NCBI GenBank assembly: GCA_038503035.1
Contig: JAVSML010025229.1
Span: forward strand, 340,439-404,438
DNA length: 64,000 nucleotides
Direction of reading: 5' to 3'
DNA from: Crocodylus rhombifer
Lineage: Eukaryota; Chordata; Crocodylia; Crocodylidae
The translations under genes and the position numbers were made by a program. Below the pieces are notes generated by a model that was not told where the DNA came from, ran no database searches, and was given only the letters and a program-made list of their open reading frames with translations. Below are positions 46,835 through 58,699 of this stretch, in pieces; the first letter of the stretch is position 1; every line of letters begins with the position of its first letter.

Positions 46835-48280
46835 AGTCTATAAGAGCTGAAAAGATTAGGATAACTGTCTCCCTTGTTTCATGGGATACCGGCTATGATT
46901 CTGTATGGCGTTTGCCCTTTTGTTATTCTTTTTTTGCAAGAATGACACATGGATACATTTTGTTTGTTACCCACTGTAACTCTTTAGTTGTGTCTTAATA
47001 CTTGTTCAAATTACAGTTTGAAATAACAGTACCATCTACTGGTCACTCCTGAGTTATGATATGATTGAAAGCATGATGGAGAGGTTATAGTTTTCAAGAT
47101 GGCTGATTAGTTAGGCAACATTTTGTTGTATTAAAATAGACTTTGTTGCACTTATTTCCTGGTAGGTATTTGTTTCTTGTTCAGCCATTTGACACAACTT
47201 TTGACCTGTTGAATGGCTGCCAGGCTAGAATTCCTCTATTTGATCATTCTTCTCTAGATGAGCTATTTTATATTGTTAATTTAATTACATTTAATCTGAT
47301 TTCCTTCCTCCATTATATCAGCCACTTAGCTTTTGTAATCCATAAATTTATATTAGCATTCTTGAATCATTCCTCCATTGTGAGGTTCAATATTATTCAT
47401 TAATGGATCAACTTTCCTCTAATATTTCCTATTTCTCTAACAAATTTAAACCAATCTTTTTTTTTATTTAGCTATGTTAGACAACACCAATTCATTTTTT
47501 TCCTTTGTTACTCAAACACTTTTAACTGTTTATAGTTTTGTTGAGCTACATCACATTTCACCATTTGCATTGCCCATTTCTTTTATAACCTTATATATCT
47601 ATGCTGAATCCTGTGTGAAGTCATAGACTTTTTGCTACTTATATATTTATTTTCGGTGTGTTATCTCTAAAATATGGTATCTTTAAGGATACTCTCATTT
47701 TTCCTATACTAGGCATATTAATCCTTTTTCACATTGTTCCACAAACAATGATATTCCTGGTTCCATAAAACTTATCTTAGAAACCTAATGCAGTTGTACT
47801 GTTGTGTTTTGTAAACCCTGGCATTAGCACAGTGAAAATTCAAGCAGCTCTTAGTAATTAGCACCAGATCTAATATATATTCTTGGTGTTGAAAAAATGA
47901 AATTCATCCAAAGAGATTCAAAGAGATGATTTCTAGTGATATTTTAGGTAAATTTATATGTAGAAAAGTCACTTGCAATGTCTTATTGATCATAGTAGCA
48001 GAAGTATTTGTCATATGCTACTCTGGACACGAGGAAAAATTATCACTAATGGATAACTATATTTGCTTATTACTATCCACAGTATTTGTGTGTTGCCTTT
48101 TCCAAAGCTTAATAGAACAGTTCTGCTGATTTGCAAAAATGTTCTATGGATGGTTTTGGTGACAGGTACAGAGTTTAGATAGATTAATTTCTTCTCCCAC
48201 ACCTTGATCCAAATCTACCCACCAAAAATATTTTCTGTTAGATAGACACTTTTTTCATTTTCACTGTGCAGTGACTGTTA
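46835..48280. other. Unique AT-rich intergenic sequence
   Basis: T-rich, low complexity in places (near 47.4-47.6 kb). No gene or identifiable repeat. Confidence 0.4.
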
Positions 48281-48288
48281 ACCTAAAC

Positions 48289-48649
48289 TTGGGGCATCAA
48301 ACATATAGCCTACAGATTCACTTTAGCTTTCTGCTGGACTATCAGAAGTTAGGGGTTATAGCTTGCCATACAATTTGAGGCCCTATGACTACGGCCATCG
48401 CTCACTGCTGTGACTGCCCCTGAAGACATGTTGTATCTTGTCTTGTGAAACTCCTTGTCACCTCTGGACTTGCCATCTCCAGATCTGCCATCAACACATC
48501 CCTTGTAGCATCTGGACCCACTCCCAGCAGACATGGTGCTGCCATGGTTGCCATCACTGTGGGGGCCTATGTCCTAGACTACATCTAGCCTGCAAAGAGC
48601 CCCTCTGTCTGAATCCAGTCCAGTGCCCCTAGTGAGTTTGATACCACTG
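48289..48649. mobile_element. hAT-type nonautonomous element (361 bp)
   Basis: It starts TTGGGGCATCAAAC and ends GTTTGATACCACTG; inverted, the end reads CAGTGGTATCAAAC. Flanks ACCTAAAC (48281-48288) and ACCTAGCC (48650-48657) match at 6 of 8. Confidence 0.65.
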
Positions 48650-48929
48650 ACCTAGCCCAACCTGGAACTTAGCCAATAAGCTTTGTGGTACACATATCAC
48701 TACACCAAATACTGAAAATATCGTCTCTACTAGCAGCTCCATTTGATTAGAGGAGTGATTCTCCAGTGGGGTGAGATCCTTGTGAAGGTGTTGTAGGGTT
48801 GCAGTATTGCCACTGTTAGGTGTGGAAACATGATTCAAAAGACAAACTTAGAGATTTTAAATAGGAATCCATAGTATCAAAACAATCCACCATCACTCAC
48901 TAATAAATGGATGCCATTATGCCATTATC

Positions 48930-51045
48930 TAAGGGCAGGCAAAATACAGCCCATAGGCTGGATCCAAGTCTTCATCCAGTCTGTGGCACCCACCAACTAA
49001 TTGCACCCCACCCAGCCCTTCTGTACATGAGGGTGGGAGCAAGGCGCCCACATATACACATGCCCCCACAACATACCCTATTGCACCTTGCTTCCACCCT
49101 CATGGATGGAAGGTAGGGTTACCATACATCCAGGTTTTTCCCAGACATGTCCTCTTTTTTGAACCCCAGTGCTGTGTCCAGGCAGGTTTTTAAAATAAGA
49201 GCAAATGTCTGGGTTTTCTGCTGTCCTGGGCTGGCTGCTTGGGCCTGGGAACAGTAGGCAAGGTGATTGGCTGTCAGGGGTCACGTGCTCTCCGCGCGGA
49301 CTCCAGCAAGGTAAAGAGACAGAGAGAGTGAGTGTGAGTGTGTGTGTATGTAAGAGACAGCCAGCACTTGAGCAACATGGGAACTGCTTGGGCAGCAGGG
49401 CTGTGGGGGGCAGGGGTCTGTGGGTTGGGAGTGAGGGGCACCAGGGCTGGGGGGCAGGACGTAGCGGGGGGGCTCTGGGTCGGGAATGAGGGGCATCACC
49501 AGAGCTGGGAGGGGACAAGGGGCTGCAGGTCAGGAGAGAGGGGCATGGGAGATGGAACAGGTGACTGTAGGTTGGGTGTGCAGGGCACTGGCAGTACCAG
49601 GGGGCTACAGGTCAGGAGCGAGGGGCACCAGCAAGGGGTGGGGAGCAGTGTACTACTGTTTGGGAGTGCCCCCCCCCCCAGTGACAGGTGTCCTCTTTTT
49701 TGGACCTGGAAATATGGTCACCCTAAATTGTAAGGGCCCAGTCTGGCCCACACACAGCTTCTAGGTGGGGCTGCTGCTGCCACTGCTGCAGCTTCTGGAG
49801 GACCTTCTCAACTTCCCCAGCATTGTGCTCACTTTAGGTACCAGGTAGAGAAGCAGTGGGGGCAGGGACAGAGCTACAGCAGGGTGGGAATGCAGAGCGT
49901 GGGGCTGGGGCTGGCAGCAGTGCAGAGCTTGGGTGAGCAGTGTGTGGGTATGATGGGGAGGGGGTGTGGGAACCCCCCCACGCCCCCCTTAGGGTGCACA
50001 GCCCTGGTACGCAGTGGCAGTGGCAGTGGCAACGGCAGATGGGGGAACTTGGGGCACTCGTGCCCAACACAGGCGCTGGTGCCTGGTGGCACATGGTTCT
50101 GGCCAGTGCTGCACATTGCAGTGAGAAGCGCAGCCCTTACTGAGCCCTCTCTATCACTGGTGCTCTTCACCACACACACACAGCACCCACACTCGCACAG
50201 CTTGGGAGGGAGGCCCTACATGCTGAAGCCAGTGCTTTCCCCATTCTGGGACTTGGGCAGCAGGAGTGGGGAAGGCAGCCAGCTCCAGCACGTGGGACTT
50301 CTCTCCTATGCCATGCAAATACGGGGGCTGCATGTGTGCAGCAGGGAGCACTGGCAATACAGGCACCGAGTGGGGGCTGCGCTTATCACCACAACTTGCA
50401 GAGTTGGCCAGAGTCATGTGCTGCCAGGCACCAGTGCCCCAAGCACCCCCGCTTACTGCTGTGCCATAGAGGGAGTGTGTGTGGGGGGGACTCCTTCACA
50501 TCCCATAAACTCCATATACCCACACCCTGCACCCACAACCCCCCACCTTTACACCCCCCAACATACCCTATGCTCCCCACGCACACAGCCACACCCCCTC
50601 ACAGCACACCCACACCCACACCCTCACCCCACCATACACCACCCCAACCACACTCCTCACACAATGTACAAGACTAAAAAATTGTGTGTTATTATGCAAT
50701 CACCTCTATATACAGTATGCAAACACAAAGCATGGCAAAAATATTTTTTGTACTACAATTTAAATATGTTATAGTAGGTGTTTGACTTTTAGAGTATGAT
50801 TTGGATTTTTTTCTGGTTCTAAGATGGCAACCCCCCTCTCCCCACTCCTAAAGGAAGTATTTCTGGAGGGCAAGGGGAGGGACTTCTGGTGGCAAAGGAC
50901 AGGGGTTACGGGGTGGTAGTCCCTGTCCCGAGATGGCAACTACGGGGTGGGGCAACAGTCAAGGGGTGCGGCTACCCATGCAGCCCTAGAAAGCTTACCA
51001 AACCTCATTAAGCAGCCCTCCACCCAAAATAATTGCCCACCCCTG
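48930..51045. mobile_element. hAT-type nonautonomous element (~2.1 kb incl. insertion)
   Basis: The left end TAAGGGCAGGCAAAATAC and the inverted right end CAGGGGTGGGCAATTATTTT are family terminal repeats (CAGGGGTGGGCAAA...). The interior matches the copy at 55899: CACCCTCATGGATGG, CACAGCTTCTAGGTGGGGCT and GGTACCAGGTAGAGAAGCAG. The copy is split by another element at 49114-49727. No transposase frame was recognised; a 296-codon frame at 49884-50774 is a by-product of CA/CCC-rich DNA. Confidence 0.65.
49114..49727. mobile_element. DNA transposon nested in the 48930-51045 element
   Basis: The left end TAGGGTTACCATACATCCAG and the inverted right end TAGGGTGACCATATTTCCAG are near-identical terminal repeats. 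When removed, the outer element matches its sister copy at 56.09-56.12 kb continuously. The TG-rich interior shows (TG)n and GGGGCA-type tandem units. Confidence 0.75.
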
Positions 51046-51147
51046 CAGTATAGTATCAAAATTATCCTGACCCGTTTGGGTCCTTCTGAGTTTTTTACAG
51101 AATTGCTTTTATTTTTGTACAGTCAAAAAATTAATTGAAGCTAAGAG

Positions 51148-51199
51148 ATAGCATTTTCTGAGGGGTGCCTTGAGTCTAAAAAACTTGAGAACAACTGCC
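51148..51199 (-). repeat. B-family hAT MITE end fragment
   Basis: GGGGTGCCTTGAGTC...TTGAGAACAACTG is one terminus of the family at 14965/56980, followed by CCCTAGAC, the same target sequence seen at 15222. Confidence 0.55.
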
Positions 51200-51630
51200 C
51201 TAGACAAATTTGGATAGAATATCTCCTTTTCCATGCAACTTGACCACCCAGATGACTAAATCACATTATTTTAACCAAATCGGGACCTTACTACTTTATT
51301 CAACATGCATCTTAATAGATAAACATATCTACTTTGCATCTAAATTTAAAAGCACCTAAAGTTGCATATTCAGTGGTGCCTACTTTCAAGGTTCCAATCC
51401 AGCAAAGCACTGAAGCAAATTACTAGTCCTATTGTATTTAGAAATTTTTGTATTGGCTTCAGTGGAACTATTCATATGCTTAAACACAGGTCTATTCAAT
51501 GACACCCAAAAACTATGGATGGACAGTGATTTTTCAAACTCTAAAAGCTCCATAGAACAGCTCCATAAATTTAAACTGTCTAAACAATCATTTTAGTTCT
51601 ACTGACATTCAAAACCAATTTATGTACACT

Positions 51631-52120
51631 AAGGCTGCATACACATGAGCATGGATGTTTGGTTCCCTTGGGACAACTAGCAGCAAGACACCTTGTGCCA
51701 CTGCTAGTTGTCCCTGGGGAACGCCTGTGTCACGTACCCTCTGGGATGCAGCAGGTTACCCCAGGTGGAGTAGGAGAGGCTTGGACAAGCACTGGGTTGG
51801 CCCCAACAGTGTTACCTGGGGTCCTGGGGCCTCCTACGGCTGCAGCAGCAGCAGTGATCCTGCTGCTCAGAGCTTGGCCAGCAGCTGGAGCATGGCTCCA
51901 GCCAGCTAGTCTCCAGTTCAGAGAGACACGTTCTGCGTGCGCCACTCCACATTTTTTTGTGCAGGTTGTTTTGACCCCTGTATATCCAAGGGTCAAACCC
52001 CTCCCCTGTGCTGCTCCTTTGCAGTGCAGAGAACAGATGAGTGTGTGGTATGTGACACCACAGACACGTCTGCAGCACCAAGTACTGCATGGCCGCAATC
52101 GTCTGGACATGGCCTAAATG
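51631..52120. repeat. Possible DNA-transposon remnant
   Basis: The left edge AAGGCTGCATACACATGAGC resembles the inverted right edge TTAGGCCATGTCCAGACG. The interior contains an inverted pair around GACAACTAGCAG...CTGCTAGTTGTC. No coding capacity and no clear target duplication. Confidence 0.35.
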
Positions 52121-52454
52121 TTCATCCTTACATTTCTATATTCTCTTAAATCATAAAGTCATTTTTTGTTCAAGATTTACAAATAAACTAACTTGTGGAT
52201 AGGGCTGGAAAATGTAAGCTTAATAAGTGAAAATAGGTGTGTGACTAAGAAAATGGGATTATAATGGAGAAGCTTATTCAACCTTAACGAAGTTCTAGAA
52301 TACATAGGAGTTCCTGTAGCTCTTAAACCATCCTCTGGGGCCGTACTTCACACAAAATTTCCTTTGATATCAAGGAGGTGAATTTTGCAAAGTGAGGAGG
52401 GTTTGGCCTATAGTTAGCAACCCTCACTCTTTCCCCAGACCTCTGCTTTTCCTG

Positions 52455-52590
52455 TCTATTTAGTGTACAAGCTTTCAGGGCAAGGACTGTCATGTTTTCT
52501 GTGTTTATACATGTCTAGCACAAAGGGGCCAATGAATCTTGGTGCAAGTCCATGGGCACAACTGTAATACTGTCAATAACACCACTTACT
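52455..52590 (+). repeat. Ancient CR1/L3-like tail
   Basis: ACAAGCTTTCAGGGCAAGGA, CTGTCATGTTTTCTGTGTTT, ACATGTCTAGCACAAAGGGG and ACTGTAATAC match the order of a widespread old retroposon tail (TGTAAGCTC..GGGCAGGGACTGT...GCCTAGCACAATGGGG...). Confidence 0.5.
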
Positions 52591-52899
52591 AATAAGATGG
52601 GTGAAGAAAAGATACTGCCATTCCTGTTCAAGACTTATGTTCCTGCTTAGTTCGTGGAGTTGTCTGAAGACCTTGAAGAACTGATTCAATTTCTTGTAGT
52701 GAGTGATTGACCATAGCATGAAGGCTGCAGTCCTTAAGAAAAATGATGTACCATGTTTGAGATGTAAAAGACTGTGGAAGGTCTCTGAATCCTCTCTTCA
52801 TTCTCTGAAGAAATAAAAGGTATAGTATACAAGCAGTGTCTTGATATATTTTGCTACTAGCAACTTGCCCATCAAGAATGATGGGGTGTCGGGGCAGAG

Positions 52900-53300
52900 G
52901 GCAGGCAGGGTTCCTCCCCTCCACCCCCGCTCCAGGTCTGGCCCTACTCTACCCCCTCTGTGTCTAGCCCTGCTCTCCCCCCATCCCCCCACCACTCTTG
53001 TTCTGGTCCTGCTCTACCCCCCCCCATGTCTGGCCCCACTACCCCCCCTCTGTGGTGCTCCAGGCCCGGTCCCGCTCCCCCACCAGTGCTCCAAATCTGG
53101 CCCTGCTCCACCATCCCCTCCTACACCCCACCCCACTCTGCTCCACATGCATGTCTGTGTCCACCCGACCTGCATCGGCCTGCCTCCCCTTCCTCCCTCC
53201 CTGCCCGCTGCCTCTCTCTGCCCTGCAGGCTGTTCTGGGGGGCGTTGAGGCCAGCTGGCAGGGGGGCACTGCCACCATGATCCCCCCACTTCACCCTCAG
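52900..53300. repeat. C-rich low-complexity region
   Basis: CCCC/CTCC-rich DNA with semi-repeated TCTGGCCCTGCTC and CCCCACTACCCC phrases. The overlapping open frames (up to 139 codons) are compositional. Confidence 0.6.
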
Positions 53301-53447
53301 GCAGGGAGGTGTGGGGAAGCCCTGCTGCTCAGGCAGCTGGGGCATGTTTGCCACTGCCACAAACTTCGTAGCAGTGCAAACTTGGGCCCGCACAGCCCAG
53401 GCTGTGCAGCCCTCTAGGTGGCACGTGTGCAGTTGCCCAAAAGCATG

Positions 53448-53468
53448 ACGGACAGACAGACAGACAGA
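53448..53468. repeat. (GACA)n microsatellite
   Basis: Five consecutive GACA-type units. Confidence 0.85.
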
Positions 53469-53469
53469 C

Positions 53470-55898
53470 TAAGCCTTTTATTATATTAGAATACTGACTC
53501 GAGTTCATCTCTGCCATTCTTGGATCAGCTGCAAGTTTGCTGAGTAGCAGTCTTCTTTAAATAGAGAGGTACAGACCTCAGCCTTCATTCTCATGATCAG
53601 TCTTTTGTCAGAGACAATGTAGGTGGGAATGTGTTTAATCTCCACAGAAGGAGTTTGCTTGGTGCTGACAGTATCCAGTATGTCCCCTGTTGTGCCGTTC
53701 TTTCTGACCTAATCTCCCATAGAGAAATGCATTCTGCCAGGTGCCAGTTTAACTAAGTCAGTTCAAGCTGCAACAGCCCGGTGCATTTACAACATACACT
53801 CTGTTTTGGATTCACAGAGTTTTATAAATCTATATACAGAGCTTCCTGAAAGAATTTCAGAGTCCACCAACTGTACATCTGGACCACATGCACTGCAGCA
53901 GGTACATCATAGTGCTCTCAGGCACTCTTTTGGTCGTTACTACTGCCTGCTTTGAGTGGTTCTCACACTGGCCCCTCTCACAATTTTATCCCAAGTTAAA
54001 TAATACTGAGTGGATTTGGTAAACACCAGTTCCTGAATTCATATGAGTAAGGGAGAATCTCAACTTCTATTTGTTAAAAAACAGTGCAGTTCTAATTCAC
54101 TTGATTACAGAGAAAAACTAAGAAACTACAAAGCAACAAGAAGACAACTCTAAAGTGCATAAAATGTATTATTAAAAAAAAGATTCTCATTATTTCTGAA
54201 TTCTCAGGATTCCTTATCCAGGGTTCTTTCCTTCTACAAGGCAAATGCCATGCCCAAGAGCACAGGCAAGCAGTCCATGCAGAGGGAACAGTCATCCCTC
54301 TGGGCTCACGCAGTCTCACCACCTCCATCCTCGACTCCGCTGCATATTCTATTGGAGCTCTCCTGGGATGCATCTGGGTGCAGTGAAAGTCAATGAACAG
54401 GACCTGGCAGTGAGATAAGTAGAGGTGGCTAGGACATGCATTTTTTAGCAAACATCCCTTTTCCTTTGTGTTCTCTTCAGTTCTTGACTGAGATGTAGCA
54501 GGGCAACTCTGTGTCCTGAGCAGTGGCGACATGAAGTGCAGTACTGGTTGTCACGCTGCTTTTCTGTACTATCTCCTTCCCACAAAAGCAGCACCCAGGA
54601 CTGCTGCCTTGGTCACCTCCCCCCACCCTTCAGTTATGTTACTGCTTGGGTATGTAAGAAATGCTGTTGTGGCAACCTTGGGAGAAGAGTGCTGAGGAAG
54701 AGAAGAAAGGCTGGCTAACTAAAAACCAATTAGTCTTGTCCTGTTTTGTCTGCTGGAAATGAGTAATCTCGCAGGAATTCATAGAAAATAACAGGAGCTA
54801 CATGTTTCATACAGTTGCATAAAGTTGTATTTTGTTTTGTATACTTGGTGCCATGGAGAGAGTTGAGGCAGCATCAGGCTGCATGCAGCCAGTTTGAGAA
54901 ACTCCTAAGCCATGTTCCCAGCTGTCATAGAAGGACACTCAGGAGTTTTCTGGGATTTCACCAGGAAGGCCAATTGCATTGGCAGAGCTACTGTACCCAT
55001 GCTTGTCCTCTATATTGGTAGAGCACCAGTAAGAATGATACAAGTCCGTGAAGTGGATCATCTGGTCCCACCCCTGTATTCATAGCAACAGCCTACAGGG
55101 CCCATGTGATCATCCTACCAAACCCAGCTGCATTATTTTTCCATCTAGTGGACCTACACTAGGTTCCTTTGCCATGTACATATCTGAAGAGGCTTCACTT
55201 AGTTTTGCCCCCCAATATTTTTTTTTCACAGAAAGGGGTCAGGGGCACTATAACAGTAAATGGCCAACTTGAAAAATAGTGTGCACTGCCATCCCATTGC
55301 TAGGGACACTGGCATCTGTTTTGGCAGGGTTGGGGATGATTCTGGAAAGCCACATGCTCACTGAAGCATAGAGCTATCAGAGCCAAGGATTGCACCTTAA
55401 GCCTGTGGGAGCAGCAGATCTTTTCTTTCCTCCCACTTCTTTTGCTCAGCCAGAAAAGAAGTGGAGGGGGATAAAATTGCCTTGGAATGCAGCACTTAAC
55501 CCCTCTCTGGAAGGTAATAATTGCTGCATTCCAAAGAGATTTGTATGTTTGGGTCCACTTAACCTTTGTGTATACAAAGGGAAATCTGTAGAGGTTTCCC
55601 ACAGTTGTGAACACCAGCTCTGCTTCATCCATGTTAGCTATAGCAGGTATGTCTATGTGGCAAAATGCATGGCTGCGCAACAATGCTCCCAGCGAAATCT
55701 GCAAATGCTGGCTTTGGAACAATAAGCTATATAGCCATACTAGCACAGTTCTCAGCTAAACAGCTTTGAATCTTAACTCATGCCCAGGGATGAGCCTACA
55801 CAAATGTGACAATACTGCTTCCCTTTCTAGAGCTAATGCATGCAGTTAGCTCAGGTATCTCTGCACAGTACTGCCTTGGGCTAGGTAGACAGTACCCA
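53470..55898. other. Intergenic, no gene recognised
   Basis: Short open frames (up to 148 codons at 55300-55746, minus) show no family resemblance that I recognise. A hAT-like phrase GTTTTCTGGGATTT is not enough to call an element. Confidence 0.35.
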
Positions 55899-56460
55899 AA
55901 GCACGTGCAGGCCAAATACGGCCCATAGGTCGGATCCAGCCCACAAGGCAATTTCATTCAGCCTGCAGGTAGGTGCCCACCAATTAATTGTACCCTACCC
56001 AGCCCTTCCGCCCATGAGGGTGGGAGTGAGGTATCCACATACACCCCCCTTCCTCCCCGCAACATACCCTGTTGTGCCTCAGTCCCACCCTCATCCACAG
56101 AAGGGCCTAGCCCAGCCAGTACACAGCTTCTGGGTAGGGCTGCTACTGCCACTACTGAAGCTGCTGGGGATCTGCTCAGCTTCCCCAGTATCACACTCGG
56201 TCTAAGCACCAGGTAGGGAAGTAGTGGGGGCAGAAGCCCCCCACCCCCACCGCATCCCTACCTGGTGCCTGGGGGAGAGTGGGGCTAGGGCTAGCAGCAG
56301 CTCGCAGCACACAGCCCATGCCCAGAGGGGCAGCAGGAGCATAGAGCTCAGGTGGGGAGCCCTGTGCAATGGAGGCCAGCCAGCTGGCTTGTGCTCCTTG
56401 GCCCCATGTGCACTGCTGGCCAAAGGCATACGCTGGGCACAAGCACCCCAAGTGACCCCA

Positions 56461-56461
<1 letters not shown>

Positions 56462-56494
<33 letters not shown>
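56462..56494. repeat. (CTG)11 trinucleotide microsatellite
   Basis: Eleven uninterrupted CTG units. Open frames through it read as poly-Ser, poly-Ala, poly-Gln, poly-Leu or poly-Cys; none has gene support. Confidence 0.95.
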
Positions 56495-56496
<2 letters not shown>

Positions 56497-56661
56497 GGGA
56501 GCTGTGTGCCATGGGGGGCTCCACCCACACCCCACAAACCTTACACACCCACACCCTACCCCTACAGCCCCACCACATATGCATGCATCCTCTAACATAC
56601 CTTATTTCCCCCACACACACAGCCACACCCCCTCACCCCCCACACATACCCACACACCCTA

Positions 56662-56665
56662 CCAC

Positions 56666-56709
<44 letters not shown>
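56662..56709. repeat. (CA)n microsatellite
   Basis: About 20 ACAC units, almost uninterrupted after CGCACA near 56670. Confidence 0.9.
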
Positions 56710-56711
<2 letters not shown>

Positions 56712-56979
56712 TATGGAGCAAAATCAGTGTTAGGGATTACAGCATATATGTCTAGGCATTTTTTGAAATGGGGCTGCCTCCCTTTCATGACTTAAACATT
56801 TAATTTGTCTAGGCCTTAAGACATTGCTTGGCCAACATTGCACTGATGGCAAATTTTTCTACTTTAGATGAGCCTTAAGGGATGTTTCATTATAACCAAG
56901 TCCAGTATTAGTGCATCCCTCTTACTTTGTTATTGTAAACATTTCCAAGAAAGGGTTTTCATATTTAAAAAGTCTGAAC

Positions 56980-57278
56980 CAGTTTATTTCAATGTTTTAA
57001 GACTCAAGGCATGCATTGGGTAATGCCAGCTCTTAGCTTTCACTCATATTTTGACAAAGAAGAATAACAGATAAATTCTTCTGTTGCAAAGAACTTAGAA
57101 AGACTGCAACAGGTCAGAAATATGTTTTACGCTATGGACTCCTATTTGAAATCTCTGGGTTCATCTTGTGAATCATGCAGTTGTTGGCACACCTAACAAT
57201 TGCACAGCACTCCCTGGCACCCTTAAAAGGGTTTTGCAACACTGCTGGGTGCTCTGGCACCCTGGTTGAGAATCACTG
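56980..57278. mobile_element. hAT-type MITE, B family, copy 3 (299 bp)
   Basis: It ends GGTTGAGAATCACTG. The left end is diverged (CAGTTTATTTCAATG). Flanks GTCTGAAC (56972-56979) and GTCTAAAC (57279-57286) match at 7 of 8. The interior shares TGCCAGCTCTTAGCTTTCAC and TTGTGAATCATGCAGTTG with element B. Confidence 0.8.
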
Positions 57279-57286
57279 GTCTAAAC

Positions 57287-58469
57287 AGAGGTAGCCCTTC
57301 TAATGGTATTCATGTCAGGGAGAAGGGTTTGACAGATGGACTGCCTTAATTTCTAGAGGGAACATATGGCAACCATTTATATTATTTCAGCTGGTTACCA
57401 ATGTATCTGGTCCTTTGTTGTCAACATGAACAATGCCTCTGTGATTCATCTGACATGTACCCAGTGCCATAAATGTGAATGAAAAATGTGATTTCAAAAT
57501 ACAACTGAAAAGGACCTGAAGCTCTAGACCCCACCAATAATCATGTTTTTAAAAGCCTTTTCTTCACCTTGCGGACAGCACCAGTTTTGCCAAAGGAGTC
57601 CCTTCAAATGTGCTTCCCAGATTGCATGGGAAACAAGTCATGTATTATCCCTACTCTGGTTGTGGTACGCTGGATTATAGTATTTGACTGACTCCATCTG
57701 CTGTGATGAAAGCTAACTTGTAGTTGTTTTAATCATTTGAAACAGATACAAAAATGCTGGTTTTCAAGAGGCAAATGTAAAGGGAAGCCTGCTAAAGGAA
57801 TAATACCAGAAATAGTAGGTTGAAACCATAACAACCTTTCTTAGCTGGAAGTATGATTTTGAAAAAACTATTAGCCGTAAATATATGACTTTGAAAGTCC
57901 CTATTGGTATTACCCTTACTCAGCTAAGATTTTTCTAGGATTACAAATCAATAAAATGCTCAGTAATAGGAGTATGGAGGATGAACTAATAACAGGCATT
58001 TACAGCCAAATACTGTCCTACATGCCTGCTGGAGATCTGTTTAGCCAAAGTCAGAGTTAGTTATTTCTTGCTACCTGCCCAGGCGTCTCATATCGTAGAA
58101 TAACATACACATGCCTCCCATACAGAATTTGTGGTATTTTCTTTAGGTCAAATCCTGCCTGTCTTCCTTTCAGATATTTTCACTTAAGTCAGTGAGATCA
58201 GTTACGTGAGTAGGTGAGGAGGGTTTGGGTTTTAGCTGTCCTTTTACAGAGGTACTTACTTAAAAACTAGTTAGACTTAGGCAGACAGAGAGACAAGAAT
58301 AGAACCACTGGAGCTTGATTGTTTCCATGAGCCGGGCTGAAGTTATAAAAGCACATTGTTCAGGTGAGCAGTTATTTGAATTATATAGATGGGACCACTA
58401 GCACTAAAATGTGCCCCAACATTTCCAGTTAAAATACTGATTTGTATCCTTCTGTAGTCATGAGCAGAA
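57287..58469. other. Unique intergenic sequence
   Basis: No gene or identifiable repeat recognised. Confidence 0.35.
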
Positions 58470-58690
58470 CAGCGGTCCTACCACTGTGGAACACAACCAC
58501 CATTGGCCATCCCCCGCCGCTGAGGATGATTGTCTTCCATGATCGCCCTATCTGTGGGTCCAAAGATGGCTGACAAGGCCAGTCCGGGATCAACAGATTC
58601 TACTGCAACTCGGGCACGTGTTTCCACGAGGGGTTGGTGGTTCTGGATTGTGGACCATACCATTGTAATGAGTAAGAGGCAGGCAGGCCA
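58470..58690 (-). mobile_element. Non-LTR retrotransposon 3' fragment (finger motif)
   Basis: The minus strand reads ACPSC-like, then IC.SRS/IGLVSHLWTHR-like, with GDHGRQSSSAARDGQW behind it. This is the CCHH-like C-terminal finger and tail of APE-type LINEs, in broken frames. It is related to the tail at 4945-5100 but more similar to a different subfamily. Confidence 0.5.
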
Positions 58691-58699
58691 CTTTTTAGC

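Larger units (their letters stand above)
55899..56790. mobile_element. hAT-type nonautonomous element, second copy of the 48930 family
   Basis: GCAGGCCAAATACGGCCCAT, CCATGAGGGTGGGAGTGAGG, CACAGCTTCTGGGTAGGGCT and CACCAGGTAGGGAAGTAGTG run parallel to 48930-49880. This copy lacks the nested insertion and carries (CTG)11 and a long (CA)n. The right terminus was not found, so the right edge is approximate. Confidence 0.6.

Noticed and set aside
49884..50774. 296-codon plus-strand open frame
   Set aside because: It lies inside a nonautonomous hAT element and its C-terminal half is low-complexity His/Pro/Thr from CACCC repeats. No transposase motifs.
51730..52110. 126-codon minus-strand open frame
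   Set aside because: It falls inside a possible DNA-transposon remnant with inverted edges and shows no domain.
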